This document shows, piece by piece, positions 21,563-33,599 of a stretch of DNA of 64,000 nt. Origin of the DNA: Theodoxus fluviatilis (Eukaryota > Mollusca > Gastropoda > Cycloneritida > Neritidae); NCBI GenBank assembly GCA_034096865.1, contig JAWQFJ010001162.1, positions 74,501 to 138,500 of the forward strand, given 5' to 3'. The position numbers and the translations under genes are program-made. The stretch's first letter is position 1; the number at the start of each line of letters is the position of its first letter. A model generated the notes under the pieces. That model did not search any database, had not been told where the DNA came from, and saw only the letters and a program-made list of their open reading frames with translations.

Positions 21563-21790
21563 TGCGGCTGCCCAAGGTGTAGCGGCTTTTGAGGAGCGGC
21601 ACCTGCAGAGATTGGACAGCAAGCATGCTGCCCGCAAAGAAAGGAGCTTGGACCCTACTACTGCTGTTGCATGCCCGGTGTGCAGTCGCTCATGTGCATC
21701 GCAGTTCGGGCTGCAATCCCACCTTCGGAGTCACTGAGGTCATCGTTGCCTGTGACGGACATCCAAGAAGAAACGCGTGCATGTGTATGC
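21563..21790 (+). mobile_element. RTE-like LINE 3' end fragment
   Basis: The frame reads FEERHLQRLDSKHAARKERS then CPVCSRSCASQFGLQSHLRS H. That is the C-terminal single C2H2-like finger (C-x2-C-x9-GL-x-S-H-x-R-x-H) found at the end of many RTE-type LINE ORFs. Nothing upstream is RT-like, so it is a short 3' remnant. Confidence 0.65.
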
Positions 21791-22429
21791 GGGTTCGTGT
21801 GTTCATCCATTCATGTATCCATCTGCCTGCTCATTCATCTGCCTATTTGAGGGCTGGCTTTCACACTGAACTACTTGATTGATTGATGTGACATTTGGTC
21901 TTTAGATTCCTTATGTCTATTTTTAAAAAGCCTCTGGCTCAATAGTTTGGGGACATCTGTTTTCACATTAAAGTTATTAGCTCGAAATGAATTTTGAAAT
22001 TGAGTAGAGGCATGATACGCTTATCACCATGTGTTGGAGGCCAGGGCAAGGCTGAGAGCAGCTGCCAATCAGCCCTTAGTGGAAAGGATCATTCCTCCAG
22101 CTGCAGTCTTTCACAGTTAGTGACATCTACTTTTTTCGTTGGCTACTATTTATACAGTGCATGCCTCCTTTGTTTGAGTAGAACTCGCTGTGCACTGAGA
22201 ATACCTTTCAACTCACGTTTACTGGCTGGGGTGATTCCTCTCTCTAAAGGTGATTTTTACTTGCCTTTTGAAAGGATTTGTTGCAATAACTGAAAAAGTA
22301 TTTTCTTTATTAGTAGTGAACGAGTGTCACTTAATTTAATTTCACTTAACCTATTAGGGCTAAATTCAAGTTCTTGTGATCAAAGAAATGTTTCCGTTTT
22401 TCTAGACATGTGTATTAGGCTAAAAAAAT

Positions 22430-25400
22430 TCAACCATGTGCACAGACCTCTGAATTTGGTATTTTATTCAAGTACGGAACGATGTACTTTTCCCGTAAGT
22501 GGTGATAACCTTTACAAGTCGGCAGAAAGTGTGCCTCATCTTCCCTGTCCATACAAAATGGACATAGTAGGTTGGGATCGTTTCTGTACATCCTGTTTGC
22601 CTGCAAATCATTCACTCCGTATCTGAATCGAATGAAATGATCTCAAAATATCTTGATATCAAGGAAGTTTAGATAATCTTCCAATTACCAGTTGTGCTTA
22701 AAGGTTGAAAACCATTTATGTCTTAGGGTGCTCAAGATCTTGCTGTTTCACTCTTGTAAGTGACAGTCTTGCAATCGTTATATGTGACCCTCCATCACAA
22801 AATGAGTCTCCCGTGGCGCTTGGAAGATTTTGAGATATGCATATTTTTATGAAATCAAGGGAACAAGCTTTCCAACGGTGCAAAAATGATCGAGATCTGA
22901 CTATTTTTCGCGAAGTTACATCATTTTAAAGATAGTTTGCCTAATAAGCTCACGTTTGAGAAAAATGCATTTGAAAGTTTTTTAAGGAAATTTGATCAGT
23001 TTCCTTAGCAACCGTAATCTCAGACTTATGAAATTTGGCACAGTGATTAGGTTATATATGGGCAAGGATGTTATAAAATTTGATTGCATTATCTTGACTT
23101 ACTTTTACTTATTTGGTGTTTTTAATGGGATGACGTATAGCATAATAATGGGCAGCTAATGACTTTTTAGTCCAAATTTTTTTTTTCCATTTCTGACAAG
23201 TCAATAATTACATTTTTGACAGATACTAACTTGCAGTATACAAGGTCATTCGGGAAAGTAGGCCAGCCTCTACCCCTGCAAATGATTTGGTGGCTCAGTG
23301 GCGACTGTATTGTATGGAGGCGAAATTCGATGCGTGGTCTTACGATCGTTCGATGCGGGAAATTGAACACCAAGCAAACAAAGTGAACATATCCGTGTGT
23401 CTAGAGGTCGATTTCATCCAAAAGACTTTCACACACAATAAAGTATAGTCTCTAGATTCTAAAACAGTCAAAAGCTTAAAAACTACCATTTTGACCCCAT
23501 CATACTTTACTTGGCTATTACGCAAAACTATGTGAGTGCGCAAGCGACTCATTTAGTCGTGGAGGGTCACATATACTTTAAATTCGTCAAGAAGCGTTTT
23601 TCATCATCTACGCCACTATTCATCTACACGTATCCTAATCCAAGCGTACTGAGACAGATTCTTCCCAGTTTTGTTTTCCTCTGACAGTACACTTTAACGC
23701 CATCAAATAAGCTTGTTCGGGCAGCCTGTCTACGCTAATTCTAGTCAATTTCAACCAGCGCTTTATCGCCTTCATGCAGTCGTTAATTAAAAGCGGGTAC
23801 TTTCCAAGGTCTCCGTAGACCACATATGATTTGGCGTTCTCACGCTTAACCCTAAAAACTTCTTGCACAAAAAAGTATGAGCTATTTCAACAGTCACATC
23901 TTTTCTCACCCCCCATATTTCCGAGCCATACAAAAGAGTTGGCTGTACTTGTGCATCAAATAGTTTTGTGAATATAGTAGTTCTTGTACTCTGAAGGTTC
24001 CACAGTGTTTTCAGTACACTTACTCCCTTCTGCTTTCCTCTCAATGTTACATCTTCTAGTGTTAACATTACGAGTTTTCGTAGATACATGTAAAAAAAAA
24101 CAACGCTTACTTGCAAACCTGTGAGCTTTTTCTATGCTATCTCTCCTTTCCAATCCCTACAGTTCTGACCAGTAGAGTAATGAAGGCTGTGCCTGACCAT
24201 CGGAAGAAAACTGCCACATTCGTGGTGTGAAGATTCCACATTGTCTTGATCAATTGTACAGTTTTTTTCTTGGCTTTCACAGACAGGCTCTCTAGGGCAG
24301 AAGATATTGACAGATGTGTTGAGTACAAAACCCAAGTACTTATATTGATGAACAACTTCTAGGTCTCTGCCTCCCAGAGACCATCTTTCACCCCTGCCCA
24401 GAAATCCACCCTTCAAAAGACAATGACTTTTGTTTTTTCAACATTAATGCGGAGACCAAGTTTTTTAGAGGCAAGATACAGACTGTCTATCGGACACTGC
24501 AAGTCAACTGGTGTTTTAGAAAGAAGAACAACATCATCTGCACAAATGAGTGAAAAAATGTATGTGTACCCGGGCAAAATATGCACACCACGCCGTCCAT
24601 GTCTGCGAATGCACATAGCAGCGCAATCAATAAATAAGCAAAACATTATCAGAGACTCGACGCCCCCTGCCTCGCGCCAACCGAGCAGTTAAAAAAGTCT
24701 GAGACGGCACCATTGCAGCGTACACACGCTTGTACCTGTGAAAATACACAGATATAAGCAAACACAAAATCTTTGTTGATAGCCCTGATTCTGCCAAAAG
24801 TGTCCAGAGCCTCGCCCTGTCGACTGAATCAAAGGCTTTCTGACAATCAACAAAGGCAGAGTAGAGTTTTCTTCTACCACTACCATATACACATGCTTGA
24901 CCGCGATAGAATAAAGAGTGTATACTTGATCAATTGTGGAATTATCTGCCCGAAACCCTGCCTGCTCTTGACAGAACTTGTTGCCTTCTTCTGCCCATTC
25001 TCATACACGGTTTGTCAATATAGACATACAAACTTTACTAACACTACACAATAGTGATATCCCTCTATAGTTCTTAGGATCTGACCCATCTCCACCTTTG
25101 TGTAGAGGAATGATTAAGGATTTGCACCAACTGTGAGGGAAGTATTGCTTCTCGTAGACATCATTGAACAGCGAAACAAGGAAATGGGTTATATAGCCAC
25201 CTGCAAACTTAAGGTAATCCCCAGGTATATCATCAACCCCTGCCGCTTTTTTGTGCCGTAAATTTGAAATAACCCAACTGACTTCGTCCTCTCGAATTGG
25301 CGCGTCGAGCTCTTCATGTTTGACAGTTAAAGGGAAATCAGTAGGTCCGGAACTTTCGGGTTGTCTGAACAAATTTACAAAGTACATTTTCCACTCTTCC

Positions 25401-25605
25401 AAATTTATTGTACCATTAATGGATTTTCTGTGCATAACTTGTCGCATTAATGGTCAGAAAGCTGCAGAATTGTTGATATTTGTGATAAGTATTTGGCAAA
25501 AATCTTTGTTATAATCATATTTCTTTTCTCAAGTTTTTTGTATTGGTTTCTAAGCTCAACATAAATATTCCAATCGGATTCTAAGCCACTTTTTCTAGAG
25601 TGAAA
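22430..25605 (-). mobile_element. Degenerate APE/RT-type LINE, minus strand
   Basis: Reading from 25605 down, the frames give a pre-RT region and then WVISNLRHKKAAGVDDIPGD, FPHSWCKSLIIPLHKGGDGS, DPKNYRGISLL, EEGNKFCQEQAGFRADNS and KLYSAFVDCQKAFDSVDRA. The catalytic ADD box follows (SLICADDVVLLSKT), then LYGSEIWGVRKDV, YGDLGKYPLL and a C-terminal finger, CPFCMDREDEAHFLPTCKG, at about 22460-22570. Several stops and frameshifts make it inactive. The RT and C-terminal motifs resemble the LINE at 53.4-57.5 kb. Its 5' side abuts a 400-bp (GA)n tract. A MITE interrupts it at 22781-23573. Confidence 0.85.
22781..23573. mobile_element. MITE with 14-bp perfect TIRs nested in the LINE
   Basis: The ends TATGTGACCCTCCA (22781) and TGGAGGGTCACATA (23560-23573) are perfect inverted repeats. 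TA flanks both sides (22779-22780, 23574-23575), as expected for TA-targeting DNA elements. It is 793 bp with no coding frame. It separates the C-terminal finger of the LINE from the rest of its ORF. Confidence 0.85.
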
Positions 25606-25610
25606 GAGCG

Positions 25611-26009
<399 letters not shown>

Positions 26010-26029
26010 ATGCTTTAGTTACTATCTAT

Positions 26030-26604
26030 AGGAAGACGAGTGATTGGGGGGTGGGGGATGGAGGAGTGTAGGGGAAAAGAACAAAGGAACTAAGGAGCCC
26101 AGTCGATCTGGGTGTCCCTAGAAGGGTCCACCACCATAACAAATGTTCCAAAACACTTACATCAATGTCATCCATTTGCTTAAATTCCTTATAGCAGATG
26201 ACAGGAGTTAGCATTCATTTTTAGCACTTGCTTTTTTATCATTATGGAGTTCCTGGTCTGCGGCTCTAGCATCAAAACCTACAGGTGGCTTAATAAAAGG
26301 ATACACAAATCATTAAATTCATCACAACTGTTTTAATGTTGTTTTTACTATTTACATTTCATTTGACACAAACATTTTGGGAACATGATTCAAAGGAAAA
26401 GGTTATTTTGTAGATCTGGTTTTTTATCCGATCTTTTTGTGTACAAACTTTTCCTACTGCAGCCAAATTCTGATACACATACATTTTCAATGGATGCAAG
26501 TTAAGAATCAAATCACAAACACAACCTCCATCAGCAACACACACAGTACAACGATGCAGCCCCAAACCTGTCATGAAATGAATATCACGCTCAAGATATG
26601 TATA
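26030..26604. other. No gene recognised
   Basis: A 71-codon minus frame (MTGLGLHRCTVCVADGGCVC onwards, 26359-26574) is Cys-rich but unrecognised. No splice context fits gene 2. Confidence 0.35.
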
Positions 26605-26728
26605 TGTTGCGAAGGTTCTAGATCATGCGGGAGTGTTACGAATCGAATGTGGCGAATGGTGGTGTGCACGTGGTTAGGTTCTGACTGTGATTATTTTTAG
26701 CATGAGTGGGTGACGTAGTGACTGAGGA

Positions 26729-27853
26729 GTGTGGTCGGCAGGGGTGTGGTCGGCAGGGGTTGCTACACCCGTTGAGGCACCTGGGGGTCCGCGACCAAAC
26801 TCCCAAGGGGTGCCGAGGGGTCGAGCATTTTTCCGTCCAGGGCCCCGCAGAGGGCTTTACAGGGAAGGGCGTGCGGACACTGAGCGATCTCAGCCTCCAG
26901 ATAGGGACGTCGCGTGTTGGTACTGCGGGGAGGCGGGCCATAGGATTCGGGAGTGTCCGGCGAAACCCGCCCCAGGGGGCCAGGTTTCGGCATCTTGTGT
27001 CGTGGTGCCGTGTGGAGACTCCCGGGAATCGGCTTCGTCTGGCAGTCGGGGACAGATGCCTGACGTTAGCTGTGCTATGACGTTGGAGCAGGAGGTGCCC
27101 AGCTCGTTGCAAACCTGCTCGGGTCAGTTGAACGGACGACCGGTGCGGGTGATGCTTGACTCGGGGTGCTCGACCGTTGGGGTGCGTCGATCTTTTCTGA
27201 CTCCGGATCAAATCACGGAACGCGTGCTGCGTTGTCGACAGTTCGCAGGTGATATTGTCGAGCTACCAGTCGCACGGGTCAGGTTGGATACTCCGGTGTT
27301 CAGGGGTGAGGTTGATGCTTGCGTCATCGAGAATCCCGTGTGTGACGTCATTCTGGGTAGGATTCCGGGAGCTCGGTTCCAATGCGCAGAGCTAGTGGGG
27401 GCCGTGCAGACAAGGGCACAGGCTCAGGCTGGGGAGAAGCCTTTCCGTCCTCTACTTGCGGCAAAATGTCCTGAAGTAGACATCACCCCTCAGAGGGTGC
27501 AGTCACTGCAGAGGTCGGATGTTCCTCTTAATCCCCATTTTCATGACTCGACGGGTTGTCACTTGGTGGGTCCCGGGGAGGTGGTGGGCCCGTTGACTCC
27601 TTCGTCGTCCAGGGGAGACAAGTGTGTCCTCGCGTTGGTTGAAGGGGCGACGCGCTGTCCGGGGGCAGTGGCGCTGCGCGCAGTAGAGACGAAGGTCGTG
27701 GCAGAAGCACGGGGGTACGTTTTTCCCCGCACAGGGGTGCCCGGGGAAATGCTGCCAGACTTAGGGTTGCAGTTCACGGTGGGTGATGAAGGTTCCATCT
27801 CTTACCGTTTGAGGGCCGCTGGAATTCGCAGGCGGATATGGGTTCCAGGATGA
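26729..27853 (+). CDS. Gag/protease/integrase-core fusion frame of the LTR element
   Basis: This open frame of 374 codons starts inside the remnant LTR, so the true start is lost. It contains a CCHC knuckle (CWYCGEAGHRIRECP, about residues 68-82). A retropepsin-like domain follows, with VMLDSGCST as the active-site loop and CDVILG near its end. The segment VVGPLTPSSSRGDKCVLALV ... ATRCPGAVALR then TGVPGEMLPDLGLQF matches the catalytic core of Gypsy integrase, including the second-Asp region. RT and RNase H, normally between protease and integrase, are absent without breaking the frame. At the usual first integrase Asp (xDxVGPL) I read GEVVGPL, that is Glu. The frame stops after about 40 further residues, so zinc-binding and C-terminal integrase parts are missing. 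It is non-autonomous. Confidence 0.8.
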   Translation: MWSAGVWSAGVATPVEAPGGPRPNSQGVPRGRAFFRPGPRRGLYREGRADTERSQPPDRDVACWYCGEAGHRIRECPAKPAPGGQVSASCVVVPCGDSRESASSGSRGQMPDVSCAMTLEQEVPSSLQTCSGQLNGRPVRVMLDSGCSTVGVRRSFLTPDQITERVLRCRQFAGDIVELPVARVRLDTPVFRGEVDACVIENPVCDVILGRIPGARFQCAELVGAVQTRAQAQAGEKPFRPLLAAKCPEVDITPQRVQSLQRSDVPLNPHFHDSTGCHLVGPGEVVGPLTPSSSRGDKCVLALVEGATRCPGAVALRAVETKVVAEARGYVFPRTGVPGEMLPDLGLQFTVGDEGSISYRLRAAGIRRRIWVPG

Positions 27854-27910
27854 TGCAGGATTGAAGCTACACAAGTTGCAGGAACTTGTTCGGCTTGATG
27901 GGGGGGTGGT

Positions 27911-28425
27911 TGTTACGAATCGAATGTGGCGAATGGTGGTGTGCACGTGGTTAGGTTTTGACTGTGATTATTTTTAGCATGAGTGGGTGACGTAGTGACT
28001 GAGGAGTGTTCACGGGTGAGCGAATGATCTGATTGATTGTATATTTGCCGAGTGAAAGCTGGATACGACACTCGAGCGAATGAACCCCAAGGCGACGGGG
28101 TTCTTTGGTGGTACGAGTCCCAGAGACACTGGCTGAGGCTCGGAGCTTTGCTGGCGGGGGCCCGGAGCGAAGACTGTTGGGCGGGGGCCCTGTGAGCGCT
28201 GGCAGCGAGATAGTCGGCGGGGGCCGCTGGAGTGTCTGAGGCTGTGTGTCGGCGGGGGCCGCACGTCAGCGCCCGTGAGCCCTGGTGTGGGACGGGGCAG
28301 TGGGGTTGTGTTTTTTGTGTGAATACACGCCTTTGTAACTATGTGATGGTGTTTGTGTTTTCCTTGCTTATTTTTCAATTGTGCGGGCTAGGCTAACCTG
28401 AGGCCCAGTTAGCCAGTCCGTAACA
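27911..28425 (+). repeat. 3' LTR, 515 bp
   Basis: TGTTACG ... CGTAACA. It contains about five ggcgggggcc motifs at 28153-28265. The first 99 bp match the truncated 5' LTR. Confidence 0.85.
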
Positions 28426-28883
28426 GGGAGGGTCGTGGCATGGTTGGTTTTGTTATATCAGTCAGGTCATTGGCCTGGCACGTGGTCAAATTGGGCTAAA
28501 ATTATCTTGCTGTGTCACGTGACGTCAGTCGATTTAGAGCTCGACTTTCTAGAGACTGTGCCGCTTCATTCACGAAAGATCTGGAATCTAGGGTTAGGCA
28601 TATAAGGCGCGACAAAGCAAGAGAGAGGGAGACATGAGTGAGACAAGAGCAGCAGATGCGACAGTTATGGTGAGAGCTTAACTTTGTAAAGAGCGAGTCC
28701 TCTGCTGCACTGCATGTAGAGTGAAGCGAGTACGACGACACCACTTATTGTCACCGCTGTGTATCAACCAGTTCGTGAATAAAGTTTATCGAAAACGACC
28801 ACCAGCGTTTGTAACTTCGACTTCCCAGCGCAAGCTAGGAGAACCCCCGTACAACAAGAGAAGAGTGCAACATATACTTGAAG

Positions 28884-29048
28884 ATCATCATCATCATCAT
28901 CTTCATCACCTTCATCATCATCATCACCATCACCATCACCCATTGGAAAACTACATTCCAGGATCAAGTGTCAAGAATCAATATATATAACATCTTCATC
29001 TTCATCACCATATTCTTCATCACCATAACCATAACCATCATCATCATC

Positions 29049-29105
<57 letters not shown>

Positions 29106-29141
29106 TTGGAAAACTAAATTCCAGGATCAAGTGTCAGGATT
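28884..29141. repeat. (ATC)n microsatellite with duplicated spacer
   Basis: Two ATC-rich blocks are each followed by ccattggaaaactaMattcc aggatcaagtgtca, at about 28938 and 29102. The array unit was therefore duplicated with its flank. Confidence 0.9.
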
Positions 29142-29227
29142 ATATATATATACACATACATACACACACAAACATAATTGAGCAAAACATCGTATGTTGA
29201 CTGAGAATATACATAAAAATTACTCAC

Positions 29228-29292
29228 TCTCAAAGTCATAATGTCTTCCCATCCCCAGCCACCACCTTCAGCACTGAAAAGGTGTGCTGTAC
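29228..29292 (-). CDS. TRIM/MATH gene 2, exon: MATH domain
   Basis: This 65-bp exon (acceptor tatttctag, donor GAGA|GTGAGT) reads TAHLFSAEGGGWGWEDIMTL R. The W-G-[WF]-x-x-[FI] element is a MATH hallmark (compare DWGFKKFI in SPOP). Its first two bases complete a Ser codon started by the exon at 33600-33673. Confidence 0.87.
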
Positions 29293-29299
29293 CTAGAAA

Positions 29300-29990
29300 T
29301 ATAAATATACACATGCATAATTTAGTCACTGAGAGGGGGGCTTTCACATCAGTTTTGTAAAGGGATGCAACAAAGCTTAACACTTCAGAAATCTTTCCTC
29401 CCAGATATTAGTGCCTTGCCACTTTATACATCTTATTCTCTCCAGGTGAGAATACTTCAGGCAGCCTGATAGGTAAGCTGAGCACATAAGAACTACCCAC
29501 ACTTTTGCCCCCTGAATAGATACTGACCTATTGCTTGCTCTCTCTTGTAAGAATGTTCTATAGTTAAAGGAAAGAAATATGTTTTCATCAGTGCTTGTAA
29601 ACTTGCACAATCAAAATGTGATGAATCATTAAACCTGCTGGTGAATGAAGTCACAGCTAAATTCTTCAGCAAAGTGAATGCGGTCATGTACAGGCACTGC
29701 TGATTGAAGAATGTTGCTATGACTCTAGTTACCAACATGTTTCATTATTCATCACATATCAATTGAGCAGGTCTGCGAGCTACAGCATCAGGATGCTCCG
29801 TTCGATCAGCATGTTTTGTTTACAAATCGTTTATGGGTCTGAGTACACATTATAAAAGTGAATCTTATCCACTATCAATATTCTCCATGATTTTTGTTGT
29901 AATCAAACAGTCTTCATACCGTAATGCCATTTTTTAAATCATCATCAACCGATCTTTATTCCTCAAAAACTACGAACACATACGTCTTCT
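29300..29990. other. Gene 2 intron, no gene recognised
   Basis: Overlapping minus-strand frames without a known domain. No repeat family recognised. Confidence 0.35.
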
Positions 29991-29998
29991 ACTATATG

Positions 29999-30222
29999 CA
30001 GACCTGCCAAAGAGTAGCATCCAGAGCTTTTAGGAGTATCATTTAAGATATAGGCGTAGCGGGGGGGGGGGGGGGGGGCCTACGTGGTGGTCAAAAGGTC
30101 GAAAGTTCAGTTCGAGGTTGGCACGCGGAAAAATCGTAGTTTTTACGGAAGAGCGTAGCAGCGTAGCAAGCATGTCAAAATCGTAGCATGCTACGCCTAA
30201 ATCGTAGCACTTGGCAGGTCTG
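29999..30222. mobile_element. 224-bp MITE, CAGACCTGCCAA termini
   Basis: CAGACCTGCCAA and TTGGCAGGTCTG are perfect 12-bp inverted ends. TATATG flanks both sides (29993-29998, 30223-30228). Internally it has a poly-G run and repeated cgtagca motifs. Non-coding. Confidence 0.85.
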
Positions 30223-30229
30223 TATATGC

Positions 30230-31340
30230 ATTCCTGTTTTTAATCCTACATAAATGGCAGCGGCTATGATCATTAGCTGATCCCGGTGAAACAAGTTTCT
30301 GGTTATTTGTTTATGGTAGACTAGAGGTGTCGATCAGTCTATGGACCGAGGAAAAAATATGTTTGGGGTACGGCAAGTTGTGAAATAGAAAATGAGATAA
30401 CAAAATTGCTAACCAATGATCAGTGCATGCTGGTTTCCCCATTCATTGACAGATCATCAGAGGTGTAGGGAGGTAGAGCAAACTGCACTGCGTGACCTTT
30501 GAGCCATCAGTTCCTTCCATGACTACTGGGGTCCCTGCAACCATGTGACACTGCCCTGACAAGAGTGGAGACCACTGAGAGGCACAAGAGCACATGCATT
30601 CACAAATGTCTGGGTGTCCCAAAGAATCTCTCAAGCCTCACCCACTATAGTTCATCTGCCACGCTAGGCCTTTAATGTCTCAAAGCCACAGCAGACTATG
30701 ATGCTGAGGGAGCCACGAGATGTGGTCATCCATGAAGCACCCCTCAATGTATGGATGGGGAGGAAGTGAGGTGCCGCTGTGGGGAGAGAATCCTCCAAAT
30801 CCTAATTCCAGCAGAGCAAGATCCTTGGTGCCATGCAGAAAAGCTGCATGGGCGTTGTCCTGGCAACGCAGATGGTTTTCACAGAAATAGGCCTTCGGTA
30901 GAAGGCGCCTGCTATCTATGGAGGTTTGAGGATGCATACTTTGGGTAACATCCATGTAACACAGATCGTGGTCAGAGCTGCCACATCTTGCTGCACCAAA
31001 GCAAATGAAAGGAAGGATCTGACCACCCATATGCAATTCATCCAGGAAGGACAGAGAGCCCCAAGAACATCTGAGCCTACAAGGACAGACCCATGCAACC
31101 TGATCTTCCCTTTGGGAGACGGGCAAGTGCTGACTGACTTAAAAGAGAGAGTGAAAGTCCAAAAAGACATCGTGTGTGAGTCAGCATGCAGGCCTCATAA
31201 TCTTTTCAAGGCGGTTGAAGAGACTCATTTTCATCAAACTAACAGCGCTTTGGCAGGCCTAACATTGCATAAACTCGAGTAGGGGGCACTCTCCATTCTG
31301 TAATCCGTTTCCAGCAGCTGCAGGGAGCCAAGCCTCGCTT
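30230..31340. other. No gene recognised
   Basis: A 148-codon minus frame (30680-31126) and overlapping plus frames show no known domain, no clear bias and no splice fit to gene 2. Confidence 0.35.
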
Positions 31341-31342
31341 CA

Positions 31343-31721
31343 CAAGAAGGGTGGCCAGGCAGCTACAAGAAGGGTGGCCAGGCAGCTACAAGTTGAGTGG
31401 CCAGGCAGCTACAGGAAAGGTGGCTAGGCAGCTACAAGACGGGTGGCCAGGCAGCTACAGGGAGGTAAGCCTCACTTCACTAGAAAGGTGGCCAGGCAGC
31501 TACAAGAAGGGTGGCCAGGCAGCTACAGGAAAGGTATCCAGGCAGCTACAAGAAGGGTGGTCAGGCAGCTACAAGAAAGGTGGCCAGGCAGCTACAAGAA
31601 GGGTGGCCAGGCAGCTACAAGAAGGGTGGCCAGGCAGCTACCAGAAGGGTGGCCAGGCAGCTACAAGAAGGGTGGCCTGGCAGCTACAAGAAGGGTGGCC
31701 AGGCAGCTACAAGAAGGGTGA
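31343..31721. repeat. 23-bp minisatellite, about 16 units
   Basis: The unit is gtggccaggcagctacaaga agg, with variants (acaggaaag, accagaagg). Two units are separated by short unique inserts (31459-31485). Because 23 is not a multiple of 3, a 23-residue protein period cycles through all frames, and these frames are probably not coding. Confidence 0.95.
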
Positions 31722-31744
31722 TATATGTATCCCATGACTTATTT

Positions 31745-32520
31745 GAAAAATTATAGGTCAAAACATCATAACAATGCTGTTTTAGGCTCCTAAGTCAAAA
31801 TAGTCACGACAAAAAAATGGTTAATCAGGCATGCTGGTCTTAGCCATCCAGGTGTCTATCACATCACCAAGATGAAAAGAACAGACACAACCCCAAATTA
31901 CATGCCTAATCTTACTACTGTTGCAAATTTTAAGCTTTAGGACCAATCAATTCTTCCACTAATTTCTTGTAGCTTGCTGACAATGTGGTCAACTGGAGCA
32001 GTAAATGATATATCATGCTACTGCTTCCTTGAAACTGTTATCCTATAAAAGAAATCCATATCACGTTTTCAAATTAGGTCCTCTTTGCTGATTTCCTCTT
32101 GATAGTCCTCATATGTGATGGGTCCTTCCAAAAGAGTCACTCAGATTCCTTTGGTTATACACAGATTTTTGTGTCATCATAAAGTACACAAAACAGTTTT
32201 CAAAATTATAACAACATTATAACGATATGTGGAGTGGTTACTGAATCCTGAAAATTTGAACCAAAAAAGAGTTTTTCAAGAAAACAGCATTTCAAATTTG
32301 AGCTACATTTTGTGTAGCAACCCCCTACTTGTAACCAAGCTGCATCAAGGGAATGTGGCCCAAAGGTCTTGATCACTCTTTTTGCCAGTGCAACAGAAGT
32401 GATGTGATGGTGAGGTGGGGTGTTACACAACCAGATGCAGTTTTTTCCACACTGAAATAAATTGCTGTGTCAACCTAAAGAAGTCAAACATTATCATTAT
32501 GTGGTAGATCTGAAATCTAA
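31745..32520. other. Gene 2 intron, no gene recognised
   Basis: AT-rich, short frames only, no repeat recognised. Confidence 0.35.
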
Positions 32521-32526
32521 ATCTCT

Positions 32527-33415
32527 TGGAGTATGTATGTATGTATGTATTTTGGCTCTTATATAGCGCCAATCTCACACCCAAAGGCATGCTCAAGGCG
32601 CTCAACACGTTCACCCTTTGAATAAAAGAGTTTTTAGCTGTGACTTGAAAGTCTGTATTGAAAGAGATTTCCTCAGTCTGTCTGGGATATCGTTCCAGAG
32701 TTTTGGTCCAGCATACGAGAATGCTCTCTCTCCAGATCTCTTGGTGTTGTAGCGTGGCACATGGAGTAATGACTGCGCCGAAGATCTGAGGTCCCTCACA
32801 GGCTTATAAGTCTTGAAGAGCTCAACCAGATACAGCGGGGCCAAACCATTGACGCACTTGAACACATGACACAATGTTTTGAACACAATACGTTGGTGGA
32901 CAGGCAGCCAGTGTAGCTCTCAAAGGATGGGTGTTATGTGAGAACAACTAGGTGGACGTTTCACTATACGTGCTGCGGTGTTCTGCACCTGTTGAAGTCT
33001 TCGGAGATGTTGTTGGGTTTCACCTAGCAGAAGGCTATTGCAGTAATCAAGATTAGACATCACCAACATCAATACAAGAGTTGTGGCAGATTTTTCAGTC
33101 AGGCATTGTCTGATACTTAAGATACGTCGGAGCTGCCAGTAGGAGGAAGAGATCGTTCTGCTTACGTGTGGCCCCATAGAAAAATGCTCATCGATCTTTA
33201 CGCCAAGATAATGTCACACATCTTGACGAGGGGACCACGACTCCCAAAATGGAGATGTTGGTTTCTGGGAACAACTGAACATGTACGTTAGAACCAATGA
33301 TGATGAATTCTGTTTTGTCTTCATTTAATTTCAGACGACTTTTCACCATCCATATACTCAGGAATGATTTGGCTTTCAGAATTGAGTTGAATCTCAATAT
33401 CGATGGAGTGACCCT
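32527..33415 (-). mobile_element. L2/CR1-like LINE 3' portion, (TACA)n tail
   Basis: On the minus strand it encodes an RT thumb region (KSRLKLNEDKTEFIIIGS, then SNLDYCNSLLLGETQQHLRR, LQQVQNTAARIV). The conserved C-terminal block CVNGLAPLYLVELF ... FKSQLKTLLF follows, then the same 3' UTR and 4-bp tail as the fragment at 1225-1655. A stop and frameshift lie between blocks. It is 5'-truncated. Confidence 0.87.
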
Positions 33416-33599
33416 CTAGGATGAATCTTCAGCCGTATTTCAATTTGAACAAAGTGTCCAAGCAACTCAGTTTGGGAGGACCAGTCACATATATCTTGAT
33501 TCGATATATTTTTTTATTATTACACAAAATTAATGCAAGTTAAAGTCATCATAAACTCCATGTCTGAACATGCAGATTGAAAAAAAAATCATTACTCAC

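Larger units (their letters stand above)
26634..28425 (+). mobile_element. Gypsy-like LTR retrotransposon deletion derivative
   Basis: A 5-bp TSD GGGAG (26629-26633, 28426-28430) flanks TGTTACG ... CGTAACA. Only the first 99 bp of the 5' LTR remain (26634-26732). They match 27911-28009 with about one difference. A purine-rich tract (gatgggggggtgg) immediately precedes the 3' LTR. No primer-binding site, RT or RNase H is present. Confidence 0.88.
26605..28872 (+). mobile_element. Solo LTR split by a younger LTR element
   Basis: TGTTGC at 26605 and GCAACA at 28867-28872 form a 6-bp inverted end, flanked by TATA on both sides (26601-26604, 28873-28876). Without the nested element the LTR is about 470 bp. 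It has a TATA box (TATAAGG, 28601) and a polyadenylation signal (AATAAA, 28778-28783), which orient it on plus. No internal domain remains, so it is a solo LTR. Confidence 0.7.

Noticed and set aside
21660..21737. C2H2 zinc-finger gene
   Set aside because: A single finger following a basic segment, with LINE-type context. It fits the C-terminal finger of RTE-like ORFs better than a host transcription factor.
30680..31126. 148-codon minus frame as a host gene
   Set aside because: No recognised domain, overlapping frames on the other strand and no splice or start context.
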